The position numbers and the translations under genes are program-made. This document shows positions 9,642 through 17,190 of a stretch of 64,000 nt of DNA, one piece after another. The number at the start of each line of letters is the position of its first letter. Within the stretch, counting starts at the first letter, position 1. The DNA comes from Bacteroidota bacterium (GTDB lineage Bacteria > Bacteroidota > Bacteroidia > CAILMK01 > JACPUW01): assembly GCA_016192035.1 (NCBI GenBank), contig JACPUW010000019.1:1-64000 (forward strand). The letters are read 5' to 3'. Under the pieces are notes generated by a model. It was not told the DNA's origin, made no database searches, and saw only the letters and a list, made by a program, of their open reading frames with translations.

Positions 9642-10580
9642 ATGAAAGCCTTATTGAGCATTGCGGCCCTATTGTGTGCTGGGCACATAGTTGCCCAGAA
9701 TACAGACATAATAATTAAAACACCTGATAGCCTTGATTTTGCCCTATTTATTGATGGCAAAGAGTATAAAACCGATAGGGCTGACTTAATAAAAATTACC
9801 GACATACCAGAAGCTGCCCTGCTCAACGTGAACGGGGTGCTCACCGGCAACAGGCCCATGACGTTTTTTGAAAGGGTGGAGTGCACGGGCAGCAAGGAGT
9901 GGTACTTTGAGGTGGTAATAACCGCCAAAGGCGATAATCTTATCCTGGAATTGGTAGCCGAGCGGGCAAAAGACAAGGATTTCAAGCAAATGGACATGGG
10001 TGCGGATTATATTGTATATCGGTTTGGCAAGTATGCCACTCCGCAAGAGCGGGCCAAATCAACGGTAGATGCCAGTTCATCTGTCAAATCCAAGCGAACA
10101 AAGGAAGAGACCCCTACCATGGTGATGGAAGACGAGGATGGCAATCTGGTAGAAAAAAAGGAGGAGCGCCGCCAGACCGTTTCCGAGAGTGGTTCATCTA
10201 CGGTGATCAAGAGTGAAAGGACCACCACCAGCACGGGCGATGAAAGGGAGCATACCATACTAAAACCCAGGGCCGAAACCTGTGGATCGGCATGGGAAGC
10301 CTCTGTGCGCGAAAGCCAAATGGGAAGGCTATATGAGGAAAACGACGATCCAGGGAGGCTCTACATGGGCAAGGTGCTGGCCATAGAAAATTGCATGACG
10401 GCCGAGGACGCCGGCCTGATCGTGTCACAGCTGGGCACCGAATCCATGCGCATGGAAATGGCCAAGTTTATCTATCCCAGCATAGTAGATCCCGACAATT
10501 TTGAATTGCTGGAGCAATACTTTGATACCAAGAGTGCCTGGGAGGCCATAGAGCTGTACATAGACGTGAAGTATAAGTAA
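9642..10580 (+). CDS. secreted DUF4476 domain protein
   Basis: A 312-residue protein. The start MKALLSIAALLCAGHIVAQ gives a clean signal peptide; the track adds ten residues upstream. Residues ~20–130 form an Ig/beta-like domain (DSLDFALFIDGKEYKT..., FERVECTGSKEWYFEVVI). A low-complexity charged linker rich in K, E, S and T follows (~145–215). The C-terminal ~95 residues match DUF4476: CMTAEDAGLIVSQLGTESMRMEMAKFIYPSIVDPDNFELLEQYF, a repeated helical unit common in Bacteroidota exported proteins. The function is unknown. The linker's repeated KSERT/KSKRT phrases are low-complexity, not a domain. Confidence 0.8.
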   Translation: MKALLSIAALLCAGHIVAQNTDIIIKTPDSLDFALFIDGKEYKTDRADLIKITDIPEAALLNVNGVLTGNRPMTFFERVECTGSKEWYFEVVITAKGDNLILELVAERAKDKDFKQMDMGADYIVYRFGKYATPQERAKSTVDASSSVKSKRTKEETPTMVMEDEDGNLVEKKEERRQTVSESGSSTVIKSERTTTSTGDEREHTILKPRAETCGSAWEASVRESQMGRLYEENDDPGRLYMGKVLAIENCMTAEDAGLIVSQLGTESMRMEMAKFIYPSIVDPDNFELLEQYFDTKSAWEAIELYIDVKYK

Positions 10581-10838
10581 CAGGGCAGGAACGGTGGGGA
10601 TTCATTGCGTTGGTGTCCGCTCAGGCCGCCGCACGAGCGGTTTGGAAAATGCTTGGCATTTGTGAAACGTAGGCTTTGTGTGTCGGGCAAAACCAAATGT
10701 GCCGGTTGTGCGGTGGGCTTTATCAGCATGGCAGACAACGTTTTCGGGACCTGGGGCAGTGGCGGGATTTTTACCACTAATGTTGATGCGGAGCACAAAG
10801 CTCCAAGTTTGTACGTCAACCAGCCTGAGGCAAAACCC
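10581..10838. repeat. noncoding block beside the HARE-HTH gene, probable dispersed repeat
   Basis: About 260 bp downstream of the HARE-HTH stop (in that gene's direction). I recognise phrases such as ...GATGCGGAGCACAAAGCTCC... as resembling noncoding sequence that recurs in other Bacteroidota genomes next to accessory genes; this is from memory and was not checked. The 80-aa ORF across it (10605–10847) is probably not a gene. Several short inverted repeats (e.g. GAGCACAAAGCTC) suggest that the sequence is structured. Confidence 0.4.
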
Positions 10839-10848
10839 GTGTTATAGC
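10839..10848. repeat. inverted repeat, left copy (GTGTTATAGC)
   Basis: Ten bases that recur as the exact reverse complement GCTATAACAC at 11876–11885. The pair encloses the HARE-HTH gene with 12 bp and 43 bp to spare. Confidence 0.6.
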
Positions 10849-10860
10849 CAGTGGTTCTTG

Positions 10861-11832
10861 TCATTCTTGGTCTGTCGGTATATGTTTTTCCTTGCAATAT
10901 TTTTCTACTTCTGTGTCGTTTGCAAAGTAGTCGTCACAAAATTCGTCAAGTTCTTTCTCTGCACCTGAAACATACTTTTCACTTGCTGTCATTAGTTTTT
11001 CGGTCTGCTCTATGAACCTATTGAACTTATCATTCATTTTGCAGAGTTTGTCAATCGTCTTAAAGTCCAAGTCACGATATGTTGCAGGAAAAAGTATCTT
11101 ACTTTGATACGGATTTGCATTGAGTTCAATTATACCAATTCCAAAAGATTGGTTTAGTCGTCCCATTTCTTCCTTCAAACTGTCGCTAAACTCAAAAGCA
11201 ACCAAGTAACCATAGTTTGCCCAACTTGAATTTGAAACTGCTTGAAAGAATGCCTTTTTAAGTTCGCTGTCACTGTTGATTTCCTTTTTCAATTCATATG
11301 AACTCATTTTAAAGGTGTCAACACGATTGATAGATTTTAAAAAGTTTTGACTGGCTTTGGTTTGCAAGTTCATAAACTTAATTCCAACCATATCTGGGTG
11401 TGTCCAAATTTGGTTGTTGTCCTTGCCGTTTGATTGTTCGTGAAAAATTGTCTTCGAGTAGGTGTCAGTATTTTTTAAATAGCTACTTAAAAGTTTATGT
11501 AAATCTCTTTCGTCAAAGGATTTTGCTTTGTCCGTCTTCGTAACTTTTGTTGTTTGTGTTTCGGTTTCACCTGATAAAATATCAATACCAATGTTCTGCT
11601 CGTTTTTTGTCCAGTAGTAGGAGTAAGTCCCACCATGTTGTTTAATACGCTTAACTCTTGTGTCACCGTTACGAATGAAGTCTCCAAGACAAGCCGAAAC
11701 TGTCGAGCCAGGTGTTTTACCTGATCCAAAGTCAAAATACTTTTTAGCAAGAATGTGATTTAACACATCTGAGTAATTTGTCAAATTACCAATATCTTCT
11801 AAACTTTTTATTACGGCTTCTTTTAGTGTCAT
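10861..11832 (-). CDS. HARE-HTH domain protein, COG2958-like, probable acquired gene
   Basis: A 323-residue protein, markedly AT-rich next to its GC-richer neighbours. Residues 1 to about 75 form a HARE-HTH winged-helix domain: the opening TLKEAVIKSLEDIGNLTNYSDVLNHI, then TPGSTVSACLGDFIRNGD and GGTYSYYWT. Such domains occur in restriction-linked and chromatin proteins and are proposed to read DNA modification. Residues ~105–270 form a second domain (HPDMVGIKFMNLQ, SWANYGYLVAFEFSDSLKEEMGRLNQSFGIGIIELN) resembling the nuclease-like part of COG2958 proteins. That comparison is from pattern only: D..G and E-x-N/Q residues are present but a full PD-(D/E)xK set is not assured. It stands alone between two 10-bp inverted repeats, without an obvious methylase or other partner. 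Confidence 0.75.
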   Translation of the reverse strand: MTLKEAVIKSLEDIGNLTNYSDVLNHILAKKYFDFGSGKTPGSTVSACLGDFIRNGDTRVKRIKQHGGTYSYYWTKNEQNIGIDILSGETETQTTKVTKTDKAKSFDERDLHKLLSSYLKNTDTYSKTIFHEQSNGKDNNQIWTHPDMVGIKFMNLQTKASQNFLKSINRVDTFKMSSYELKKEINSDSELKKAFFQAVSNSSWANYGYLVAFEFSDSLKEEMGRLNQSFGIGIIELNANPYQSKILFPATYRDLDFKTIDKLCKMNDKFNRFIEQTEKLMTASEKYVSGAEKELDEFCDDYFANDTEVEKYCKEKHIPTDQE

Positions 11833-11875
11833 TATCTGTTCCTTTTTATGTCACGGTTCGGCCGTCCTACTATTA

Positions 11876-11885
11876 GCTATAACAC
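11876..11885. repeat. inverted repeat, right copy (GCTATAACAC)
   Basis: Exact reverse complement of 10839–10848, located in the 5' flank of the HARE-HTH gene and followed by a C-run. Confidence 0.6.
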
Positions 11886-11918
11886 CCCCCCCCACCTGAC
11901 CTATTGCGTATATATTGA

Positions 11919-12086
11919 CTATGTGCGAGGTGGTTTGAGTTTGGCATAGTCAAAGGTAGCTGTACCAAACATACTATCCCAGGGGCTGGGCAAAGTTTTG
12001 TTGTTGACGTACCTAGCGCCTGTGGCGCTACCGTTTTCATGCTGCCCGTATGCCCCGGTGCTGGTTGTACCTGGCCCCTGGTCCAT
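11919..12086 (-). CDS. possible small ORF or gene remnant, 55 aa
   Basis: Below the ORF-track cutoff. From ATG at 12086 it reads a Gly/Thr-rich start, then RYVNNKTLPSPWDSMFGTAT and FDYAKLKPPRT before TAG. The composition (aromatic residues, no runs, codons like the host) looks more protein-like than its surroundings. The frame stays open upstream of the ATG to a stop near 12.13 kb, so it could be the 3' end of an older gene cut by the neighbouring insertion. I do not recognise the family, and it may be chance. Confidence 0.22.
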   Translation of the reverse strand: MDQGPGTTSTGAYGQHENGSATGARYVNNKTLPSPWDSMFGTATFDYAKLKPPRT

Positions 12087-12270
12087 GCCCCGTGGTGGCC
12101 CTGCACCCCAGCCTGGGCTAGGGGGTTAGGATATATTGTATTGATAGTGTGTAGAAAATATCGCTCCTATGGGTTTATTAAACACATGGTGCGCCCTGCA
12201 CTACCATAGCCTTGGCCGGTAGCTGCCCCCATGGGCACGGGCGGCAGGGCTTCGATTGCCCCGCCCGGCT

Positions 12271-12304
12271 CAAAAAAAATAACCACCCCGTGCAGAGGTG
12301 GTTA
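12271..12304 (-). terminator. intrinsic terminator of the lipoprotein gene
   Basis: On the minus strand TAACCACC pairs with GGTGGTTA around a nine-base loop and is followed by ATTTTTTTT, starting 30 bp after the stop codon. Confidence 0.85.
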
Positions 12305-12333
12305 CCAGGCAATTACAAAACACTAAACACGTA

Positions 12334-13227
12334 TTAACCTCTCTTTCTTGGTCGGTGCTTGCCCCGGCCCTTGCGCTTTTCGCGCAGTTGGTCTAGGTCC
12401 ACTTCCTTGGTCTCGCCGTCCTTGGTTATGGTGGCCTTGCTGTCGCAGCTACCATCGCCAAAGTCTATGGTTACCTCGCCCTTGGGGCCTTTCATGGTTA
12501 CCACGCCGCTGAGCGGATACTTGCAGCTACGGCTGCGCACTATGGGCTTCACTATGGTGCGCGTGCCCATGGCTTCGCTGTCGCGGGTGGTGGTTCCCCC
12601 TCCGGTTATTGATACCACATTGTCAAGGCAATCCTCTGTATCATAGCCTTCCAGCCATTCCAGTTCACCATCCGACTCCCGCTCAAAATCGCCCTTTGGG
12701 CCTGTGCCTTTCTCGCTAAGGCTGTGTTTGTACACATAGTTGCCCGCACTGTTCTGGCCCAAGTTTTCCACTACCCTGGTCCCTGTTACGCCAAACCCAT
12801 CCTCCCCCTGGTGTTCAAAACTTACGGTGCGTTTAGAGCCTTTCAGTTTCATGTCGCCGGTTTCCACAATGCTTACTCTGCCTGTCATGGTCCGTCCGTG
12901 GGGGCCCTGGCAGCCTTCGGCAAACACAATCTCAATGGTTTTGGGGTACCCCTCGCCACTCTCTGTTACCGTAGCGCATTCGGGCAGCCTTTCGCGCCAT
13001 TCCCCATCGCAGGGTGGCATGTCCATTTCCCCGTGCATCATAAAAGGGCCTTCGTGCCCGGCCCCTTCACCGGTGCAGCCCGTGCTTTCCAGTAGCAGGC
13101 TTTCGGTTTCGCTCACCGATGCCTCAGGATCCAGGTTTGACAAAAGGCCTTCACTGCAAGCGCTCAAATACACCACGGCACCCAGCGCAAGCATGATGTG
13201 TGTGGCAGCCATTTTTAAAGTTTTCAT
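12334..13227 (-). CDS. lipoprotein of unknown function
   Basis: A 297-residue exported lipoprotein. The N-terminus MKTLKMAATHIMLALGAVVYLSACS carries a lipobox (LSAC), so Cys24 would be acylated. The mature part has six or more further cysteines and a repeated pattern of short strand segments (VTESGEGYPKTIEIVF, GVTGTRVVENLGQNSAGNYVYKHSL, RSRSCKYPLSGVVTMKGPKGEVTIDFG), similar to small Bacteroidota surface lipoproteins, and ends in a strongly basic tail (REKRKGRGKHRPRKRG). I do not recognise a named domain. It is a single gene with its own terminator. Confidence 0.75.
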   Translation of the reverse strand: MKTLKMAATHIMLALGAVVYLSACSEGLLSNLDPEASVSETESLLLESTGCTGEGAGHEGPFMMHGEMDMPPCDGEWRERLPECATVTESGEGYPKTIEIVFAEGCQGPHGRTMTGRVSIVETGDMKLKGSKRTVSFEHQGEDGFGVTGTRVVENLGQNSAGNYVYKHSLSEKGTGPKGDFERESDGELEWLEGYDTEDCLDNVVSITGGGTTTRDSEAMGTRTIVKPIVRSRSCKYPLSGVVTMKGPKGEVTIDFGDGSCDSKATITKDGETKEVDLDQLREKRKGRGKHRPRKRG

Positions 13228-13293
13228 AAAATGATGTTGTTTAATTGGTAATGGGGCAAAGACCCAATAACCCCCCGGTGGTTTAATGCCTCC

Positions 13294-14136
13294 CTACGAA
13301 AAAAGCCAATCTTTCAGCAATTCATGGATAACCAAGGGTTTATCTGGTCGTAGAAATTCGCTATCCAGCTTGCCCACCCATTGTATTCCCTTTACCGCAT
13401 TGGTGAGCCAAGCGCCTTCTGCCCCATGGAGCAGGTCAAGCGTGGCATGTGTTTCCTGGCAGTCTATGCCCGATTCGCGCAGCTTTTGGAGCAAAAACCG
13501 CCTGAATACCCCATTGACGCATCCGGTATGTAGTGCCGGGGTATATACCACCCCCGCCCGCTGCCACCACACATTGCTGCCAACTGCCTCGCAGATTTCT
13601 CCTTTTTCATTGCACAATATCACGTTATCAGTTCCCAAAAGCGGGCATTCCCTTGCCGCCTGCACGTAGTCCATGGCCGAAAGGCTTTTGAAACCTGCAC
13701 CCCAGCTGGGCAAACATACCGAACCAGATGGGGCCACCTGCAGTCCTATGGGCTGCCAATCCAAAAGGCCCTTTCCCTTCAATTCATAAGCACCTATGGC
13801 ATACCCCGCCAAATTAGTGGCCGGTGCATACAAGCCCCCGCCTGACCTATATACCACCACTTTAGCTCGCGCTTCCTTGCCATATAGGCCATTCGCCTCT
13901 ACCAGCTCTTGTATCTTGTGCATTAAATCATTCATGCTCAGCGATAGCTCCAACCCATACACCCTCATTGCGCCAAGAAGCCGCTGCACATGATACGGCC
14001 ATAGAGGAATTTCCCCGTGGCGCACGTACATGGATTCAAAGGCCCCATCGCCATAGGCAAAGGCGCGGTTGCCAAACCCAACGATTGGCCTCTGGCTATC
14101 TACCAGTTGCCCGTTGTCACTGATCAGGCCCTCCAT
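13294..14136 (-). CDS. class IV aminotransferase (branched-chain aminotransferase/ADC lyase-like)
   Basis: A 280-residue PLP enzyme of fold type IV. Visible family features are GFGNRAFAYGDGAFESMYVRHGEIPLWPYHVQRL at the N-terminus, a lysine of the cofactor type in GFKSLSAMDYVQA near residue 150, the conserved EICEAVGSNVWW near 185 and TGCVNGVFRRFLL near 205. Length and sequence fit 4-amino-4-deoxychorismate lyase (PabC) or a D-amino-acid/branched-chain transaminase; I cannot separate these. MEGLISDNGQ at 14136 is the likely start. It overlaps the end of the upstream Nudix gene by about 20 bp, so the pair is probably translationally coupled. Confidence 0.82.
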   Translation of the reverse strand: MEGLISDNGQLVDSQRPIVGFGNRAFAYGDGAFESMYVRHGEIPLWPYHVQRLLGAMRVYGLELSLSMNDLMHKIQELVEANGLYGKEARAKVVVYRSGGGLYAPATNLAGYAIGAYELKGKGLLDWQPIGLQVAPSGSVCLPSWGAGFKSLSAMDYVQAARECPLLGTDNVILCNEKGEICEAVGSNVWWQRAGVVYTPALHTGCVNGVFRRFLLQKLRESGIDCQETHATLDLLHGAEGAWLTNAVKGIQWVGKLDSEFLRPDKPLVIHELLKDWLFS

Positions 14137-14767
14137 ACTCCTTTTTATTGCCAATAAACAATGCCAGAAGGAGTTTAATATTGGAATAGCTCCCTTCTAT
14201 ATAGGGTTCCAAGTCTGCTTGCTTTACCCAGCGCGTCTCGGTTATGCCCTCTTCTATCTGTGGCTGGGCACGTTCTGGGTCGGCGCAGTCCATGAGGTAC
14301 CAAAAAGTGGTTTTGAGCACCCGTTGGCCTTTCAGGTCGTAGATATGAAAGGTGGGTTTGATGGTAGAAACTATGCGCAGTTCCTGCACGCCGCATTCTT
14401 CCCTCACTTCCCTCATAGCTGCCTGGCGCAAGAACTCGCCTGCATCCACCTTGCCCTTTGGCAGGTCCCACATGCCATTGCGGTGTATAAGAAGTACCCT
14501 GCCACTGGGATCTACCACCAGTCCTCCGGCGGCCTTCACCTCAGCGAATGATGTACAAAAGCGGTGAAACATTTCGCCGGGTTTTGATGACATAAATACC
14601 ACTCCCTGCTTGTCAGGATGGCGGGAGAGTAGTTCCAAATACGGATCTATGCCATCATAATCAATGGCATCTATAGGGAAAACAATATGGTCTTGATAGG
14701 GGTGAGGGCTTGTCCCGGCTACTATGAATGATTTGTCGCCATAGAATACCTCATACTTTTGTGCCAT
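14117..14767 (-). CDS. Nudix hydrolase
   Basis: A 216-residue protein with a perfect Nudix box GKVDAGEFLRQAAMREVREECG (GX5EX7REUXEEXGU) near residues 115–137, the magnesium-binding loop-helix-loop for cleaving nucleoside diphosphate-linked compounds. An N-terminal domain of about 75 residues (KYEVFYGDKSFIVAG...) precedes the catalytic domain, as in many Bacteroidota Nudix proteins. The substrate is unknown. The gene starts head-to-head with pyrE: the two ATGs share the same CATG at 14765–14768. It overlaps the aminotransferase gene downstream. Confidence 0.88.
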   Translation of the reverse strand: MAQKYEVFYGDKSFIVAGTSPHPYQDHIVFPIDAIDYDGIDPYLELLSRHPDKQGVVFMSSKPGEMFHRFCTSFAEVKAAGGLVVDPSGRVLLIHRNGMWDLPKGKVDAGEFLRQAAMREVREECGVQELRIVSTIKPTFHIYDLKGQRVLKTTFWYLMDCADPERAQPQIEEGITETRWVKQADLEPYIEGSYSNIKLLLALFIGNKKEYGGPDQ

Positions 14768-15407
14768 GCTGCAAAATGTTGATAGAGAAAGGCTAATTGC
14801 TCAATACTTACTGCAAATTAATGCTGTGGTACTCAAACCGTCCGACCCATTTGTGTGGGCTTCGGGCTGGAAATCGCCCATATACTGTGACAATAGGCTC
14901 ATACTAAGCCATCCTGCCATAAGGGCTGAGGTAGCCAAAGCGTTTCGGGAAGCCATTTCCACCCATTATCCCCAAGCCAAGTCGCTGTCGGGGGTGGCTA
15001 CCGGCGGCATAGCACTGGCCGCCATAGCTGCCCATACCATGGAGCTGCCCATGACCTATGTGAGGGGCGAAAAGAAAGGCCATGGCCGGCAAAACCAAGT
15101 AGAGGGCGTGGTGCGCCCCAATGAACCCATAGTGGTGATAGAAGATTTGGTATCTACAGGTGGCAGCTCCATCAAAGCCGTTGAGGCGCTGCGTGATAAA
15201 GGCGCCAAGGTGCTGGGCTTGATAGCGGTATTTGATTATGGATTTCAGGCCGCCAGGGAGGCTTTTGCCCAAGCCGGGGTTAAGGCTTCGTCGCTCACCG
15301 GCTATGAAACCCTGCTGATGGAAGCCATAGCCCTGGGCTACATAGACAGTATGTATGCCGAAACACTGGGCAAGTGGCGGCGCGACCCTGCCAATTGGCC
15401 GGCCTAA
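14766..15407 (+). CDS. pyrE: orotate phosphoribosyltransferase
   Basis: A 213-residue enzyme converting orotate and PRPP to OMP in pyrimidine synthesis. The PRPP-binding motif VVIEDLVSTGGSS lies near residue 123, with the N-terminal SDPFVWASGWKSPIYCDNRL, the catalytic loop RGEKKGHGRQNQVEG near 100 and FDYGF near 155. Length is typical. The start codon shares CATG with the divergent Nudix gene, so any promoter must lie inside that gene. Its 3' end overlaps the next, convergent Nudix gene by four bases. Confidence 0.95.
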   Translation: MLQNVDRERLIAQYLLQINAVVLKPSDPFVWASGWKSPIYCDNRLILSHPAIRAEVAKAFREAISTHYPQAKSLSGVATGGIALAAIAAHTMELPMTYVRGEKKGHGRQNQVEGVVRPNEPIVVIEDLVSTGGSSIKAVEALRDKGAKVLGLIAVFDYGFQAAREAFAQAGVKASSLTGYETLLMEAIALGYIDSMYAETLGKWRRDPANWPA

Positions 15408-15973
15408 GCCCTACCGGGCACGCCGTACTCCAAGAAAAAACGTTGCAGCAGGATCAAGGTCTTGGCATCTTCCCAGCTTCCGTTTAGGAGCTTCGCCCAA
15501 GCCTCTTCTTTGGTCATTTCAACCACCGTGATGCGCTCATGCTCACTGTCCAGCCCCCCGCCCTTGCCTATCCTATCGGCATGGGTTACCGCAGCGTGGT
15601 AGTAGTGCATGGTTTCGGTAAGTATGCCCGGTGCCGAGAGGGCCTTGCCCCAATACACCAGTGGCCCCACCCTAAACCCAATTTCCTCCATACACTCCCT
15701 TTTGGCGGTGCCCTCGGGGTCTTCACCAGGCTCCAACATGCCCGCCACTACTTCCAGGGTAGTGGCATCGGCCTCCCGGTACTTGCAGGCCCTAAGCTGG
15801 CGCACAAAATAGAACCTGCCATTGTCCGTGTTATATACCAGTACGGCCACCGCGTCCTTTGCCGTAACCAGCATACGATCAAATGTTTGGCCATCTGATG
15901 TGATGTGGAGCTTGTCCACGCGCACAAAATCGGAAACCAGGGCTTCTATCCGTACTTGATCTATGATTGGCAT
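15404..15973 (-). CDS. Nudix hydrolase, ADP-ribose/nucleotide-sugar pyrophosphatase type
   Basis: A 189-residue Nudix protein. The box GMLEPGEDPEGTAKRECMEEIGF fits the consensus, near residues 78–100, and the preceding EVVAG together with the following SAPGILTETMHYYHAAV match the NudF/NudK group, which hydrolyses ADP-ribose or GDP-mannose. It is unrelated in domain layout to the other Nudix gene nearby. Its stop overlaps pyrE by four bases (convergent). The terminator of the rplT operon lies just upstream, so it is transcribed separately from the ribosomal genes. Confidence 0.88.
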   Translation of the reverse strand: MPIIDQVRIEALVSDFVRVDKLHITSDGQTFDRMLVTAKDAVAVLVYNTDNGRFYFVRQLRACKYREADATTLEVVAGMLEPGEDPEGTAKRECMEEIGFRVGPLVYWGKALSAPGILTETMHYYHAAVTHADRIGKGGGLDSEHERITVVEMTKEEAWAKLLNGSWEDAKTLILLQRFFLEYGVPGRA

Positions 15974-15997
15974 TTGAAAGGTGTTGACTTGTACAAC

Positions 15998-16031
15998 AAA
16001 AAAAGGAGATGCCCTGAGTAGAACATCTCCT
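15998..16031 (-). terminator. intrinsic terminator of the thrS-infC-rpmI-rplT operon
   Basis: On the minus strand AGGAGATG pairs with CATCTCCT around a 12-base loop and is followed by a run of seven T, 24 bp after the rplT stop. Confidence 0.88.
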
Positions 16032-16054
16032 GAATCTTTAATTGGTGATAGTGG

Positions 16055-16399
16055 CTACTTTACCTTCTGCACTATGGCATTGAAGGCCTCGGGGTGGTTC
16101 ATGGCCAAGTCGGCAAGGACCTTTCGGTTCATCTCTATACCGTTGGTTGACAGCTTGTTCATAAACACCGAGTAGCTCATGTCGTGCTCACGCACTGCAG
16201 CGTTGATGCGCTGGATCCAAAGGCCCCTAAAATGGCGCTTTTTGGTCTTCCGGTCGCGGTAGGCATACGCCCAACCCTTTTCCACCGCGTTTTTGGCTAC
16301 GGTGAAAACGTTTTTCCTTCGGCCAAAATAACCCTTGGCAGCCCTGAGGAATTTCTTTCGTCGGGCCCAAGAGGCCACACTGTTTACTGAACGAGGCAT
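16055..16399 (-). CDS. rplT: 50S ribosomal protein L20
   Basis: 114 residues, full length, beginning [28 protein letters not shown] and containing [14 protein letters not shown], both diagnostic of L20, an early 23S rRNA assembly protein. It lies 7 bp after rpmI in the standard infC–rpmI–rplT order. L20 autoregulates this operon in several bacteria; no obvious leader mimic was identified here. The operon terminator follows directly. Confidence 0.98.
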   Translation of the reverse strand: MPRSVNSVASWARRKKFLRAAKGYFGRRKNVFTVAKNAVEKGWAYAYRDRKTKKRHFRGLWIQRINAAVREHDMSYSVFMNKLSTNGIEMNRKVLADLAMNHPEAFNAIVQKVK

Positions 16400-16406
16400 G
16401 GTATTT

Positions 16407-16607
16407 CTATTTTCCTATTGTCAACAATAATTTGATATTCCCTTCGTCGGCCTTGTCCACCGTGCCAAAATGGCCCAGACGGAGTTTCCGCTTGTTGCTC
16501 TTCTTGGTAAGGATGTGGTTTACAAAGGCGTGCTTTCGCTTGATCTTGCCGGTGCCGGTGAGCTTAAACCGCTTGGCGGCACCTCGGTTGGTTTTCATTT
16601 TAGGCAT
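16407..16607 (-). CDS. rpmI: 50S ribosomal protein L35
   Basis: 66 residues, highly basic, with [28 protein letters not shown] at the start and [15 protein letters not shown], as in all L35 proteins. It sits between infC (15 bp) and rplT (7 bp) in one operon and is part of the large ribosomal subunit. Confidence 0.98.
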   Translation of the reverse strand: MPKMKTNRGAAKRFKLTGTGKIKRKHAFVNHILTKKSNKRKLRLGHFGTVDKADEGNIKLLLTIGK

Positions 16608-16622
16608 TGCTGTATCTCTATA

Positions 16623-17177
16623 TTATGCTTTCTTCGGTGATTTGGCCGGGGTAAGAAACATGATCATGCGCTTACCCTCCAATTTTGGCATGCTTTCTAC
16701 CTTGCCGTGTTCTTGTAGGGCCTCGGCAAATCGAAGCAGCAGGATTTCTCCCCGCTCCTTATACACTATGGCCCTTCCCTTAAAATGTACAAAGGCTTTC
16801 ACCTTGGCACCTTCGTCCAGGAACTTCTCGGCGTGCTTGGTCTTGAATTCAAAATCGTGCTCATCGGTATTGGGCCCAAATCGGATTTCCTTTACCACGG
16901 TCTTGGCACTCTTTGACTTCAGTTCCTTCTGCTTTTTCTTACGCTCATACAGAAACTTGCTGTATTCGGTAATCTTACAGATAAAAGGCACCGATTTGTC
17001 GCTGATCACCACCAAGTCAAGACCCAATTCACGGGCCATTTCAAGTGCCTTGGAGGTGGGATAAACGCCATTTTCAACATTATCGCCCACGAGTCTTACC
17101 TCGGGGTTCCTAATCGCTTCGTTGATCATAAACTCAGGCTCCTTGCTCCTGGCTTGATTTGGGTTATCCTTCCTGAT
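16623..17177 (-). CDS. infC: translation initiation factor IF-3, probable non-AUG start
   Basis: IF-3 binds the 30S subunit and proofreads start-codon choice. The track begins at an internal Met (17129, 168 aa) that falls inside the conserved N-terminal stretch FMINEAIRNPEVRLVGDN. The frame stays open upstream for 19 codons to a TAA and contains no ATG, GTG or TTG; the only near-cognate start is ATC at 17177, giving 184 residues, the usual length. IF-3 genes commonly use AUU/AUC/AUA so that IF-3 represses its own translation, so I annotate that start. The N-domain runs to about residue 85, followed by the lysine-rich linker ERKKKQKELKSKSAKTVVKEIRFGP and the C-domain with KAFVHFKGRAIV and KLEGKRMIMFLTP. 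It lies between thrS and rpmI. Confidence 0.93.
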   Translation of the reverse strand: MRKDNPNQARSKEPEFMINEAIRNPEVRLVGDNVENGVYPTSKALEMARELGLDLVVISDKSVPFICKITEYSKFLYERKKKQKELKSKSAKTVVKEIRFGPNTDEHDFEFKTKHAEKFLDEGAKVKAFVHFKGRAIVYKERGEILLLRFAEALQEHGKVESMPKLEGKRMIMFLTPAKSPKKA

Positions 17178-17190
17178 AGTAGGCTCTTAT

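Larger units (their letters stand above)
11833..12333. other. 500-bp intergenic stretch
   Basis: Contains the right inverted repeat, a run of nine C (11885–11893), one possible small ORF (listed separately) and a terminator near 12.29 kb. A GGGC-TTCGATT-GCCC element near 12248–12262 looks like a tRNA T-arm, but no matching tRNA body surrounds it. Confidence 0.5.

Noticed and set aside
10605-10847. 80-aa ORF beside the HARE-HTH gene
   Set aside because: It covers the structured noncoding block and the inverted repeat; I take the frame to be a by-product of repeated sequence.
10839-11885. Integron gene cassette with attC site
   Set aside because: The ends GTTATAGC/GCTATAAC are only loosely like attC core sites (RYYYAAC/GTTRRRY), and no integrase or cassette array is visible. 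Kept only as an unexplained bracketed gene.
11885-11893. Run of nine C as a phase-variation tract
   Set aside because: It lies outside any supported gene or promoter, so no switch can be argued.
12235-12270. tRNA-like T-arm (GGGC-TTCGATT-GCCC)
   Set aside because: No acceptor, D or anticodon arm could be paired around it.
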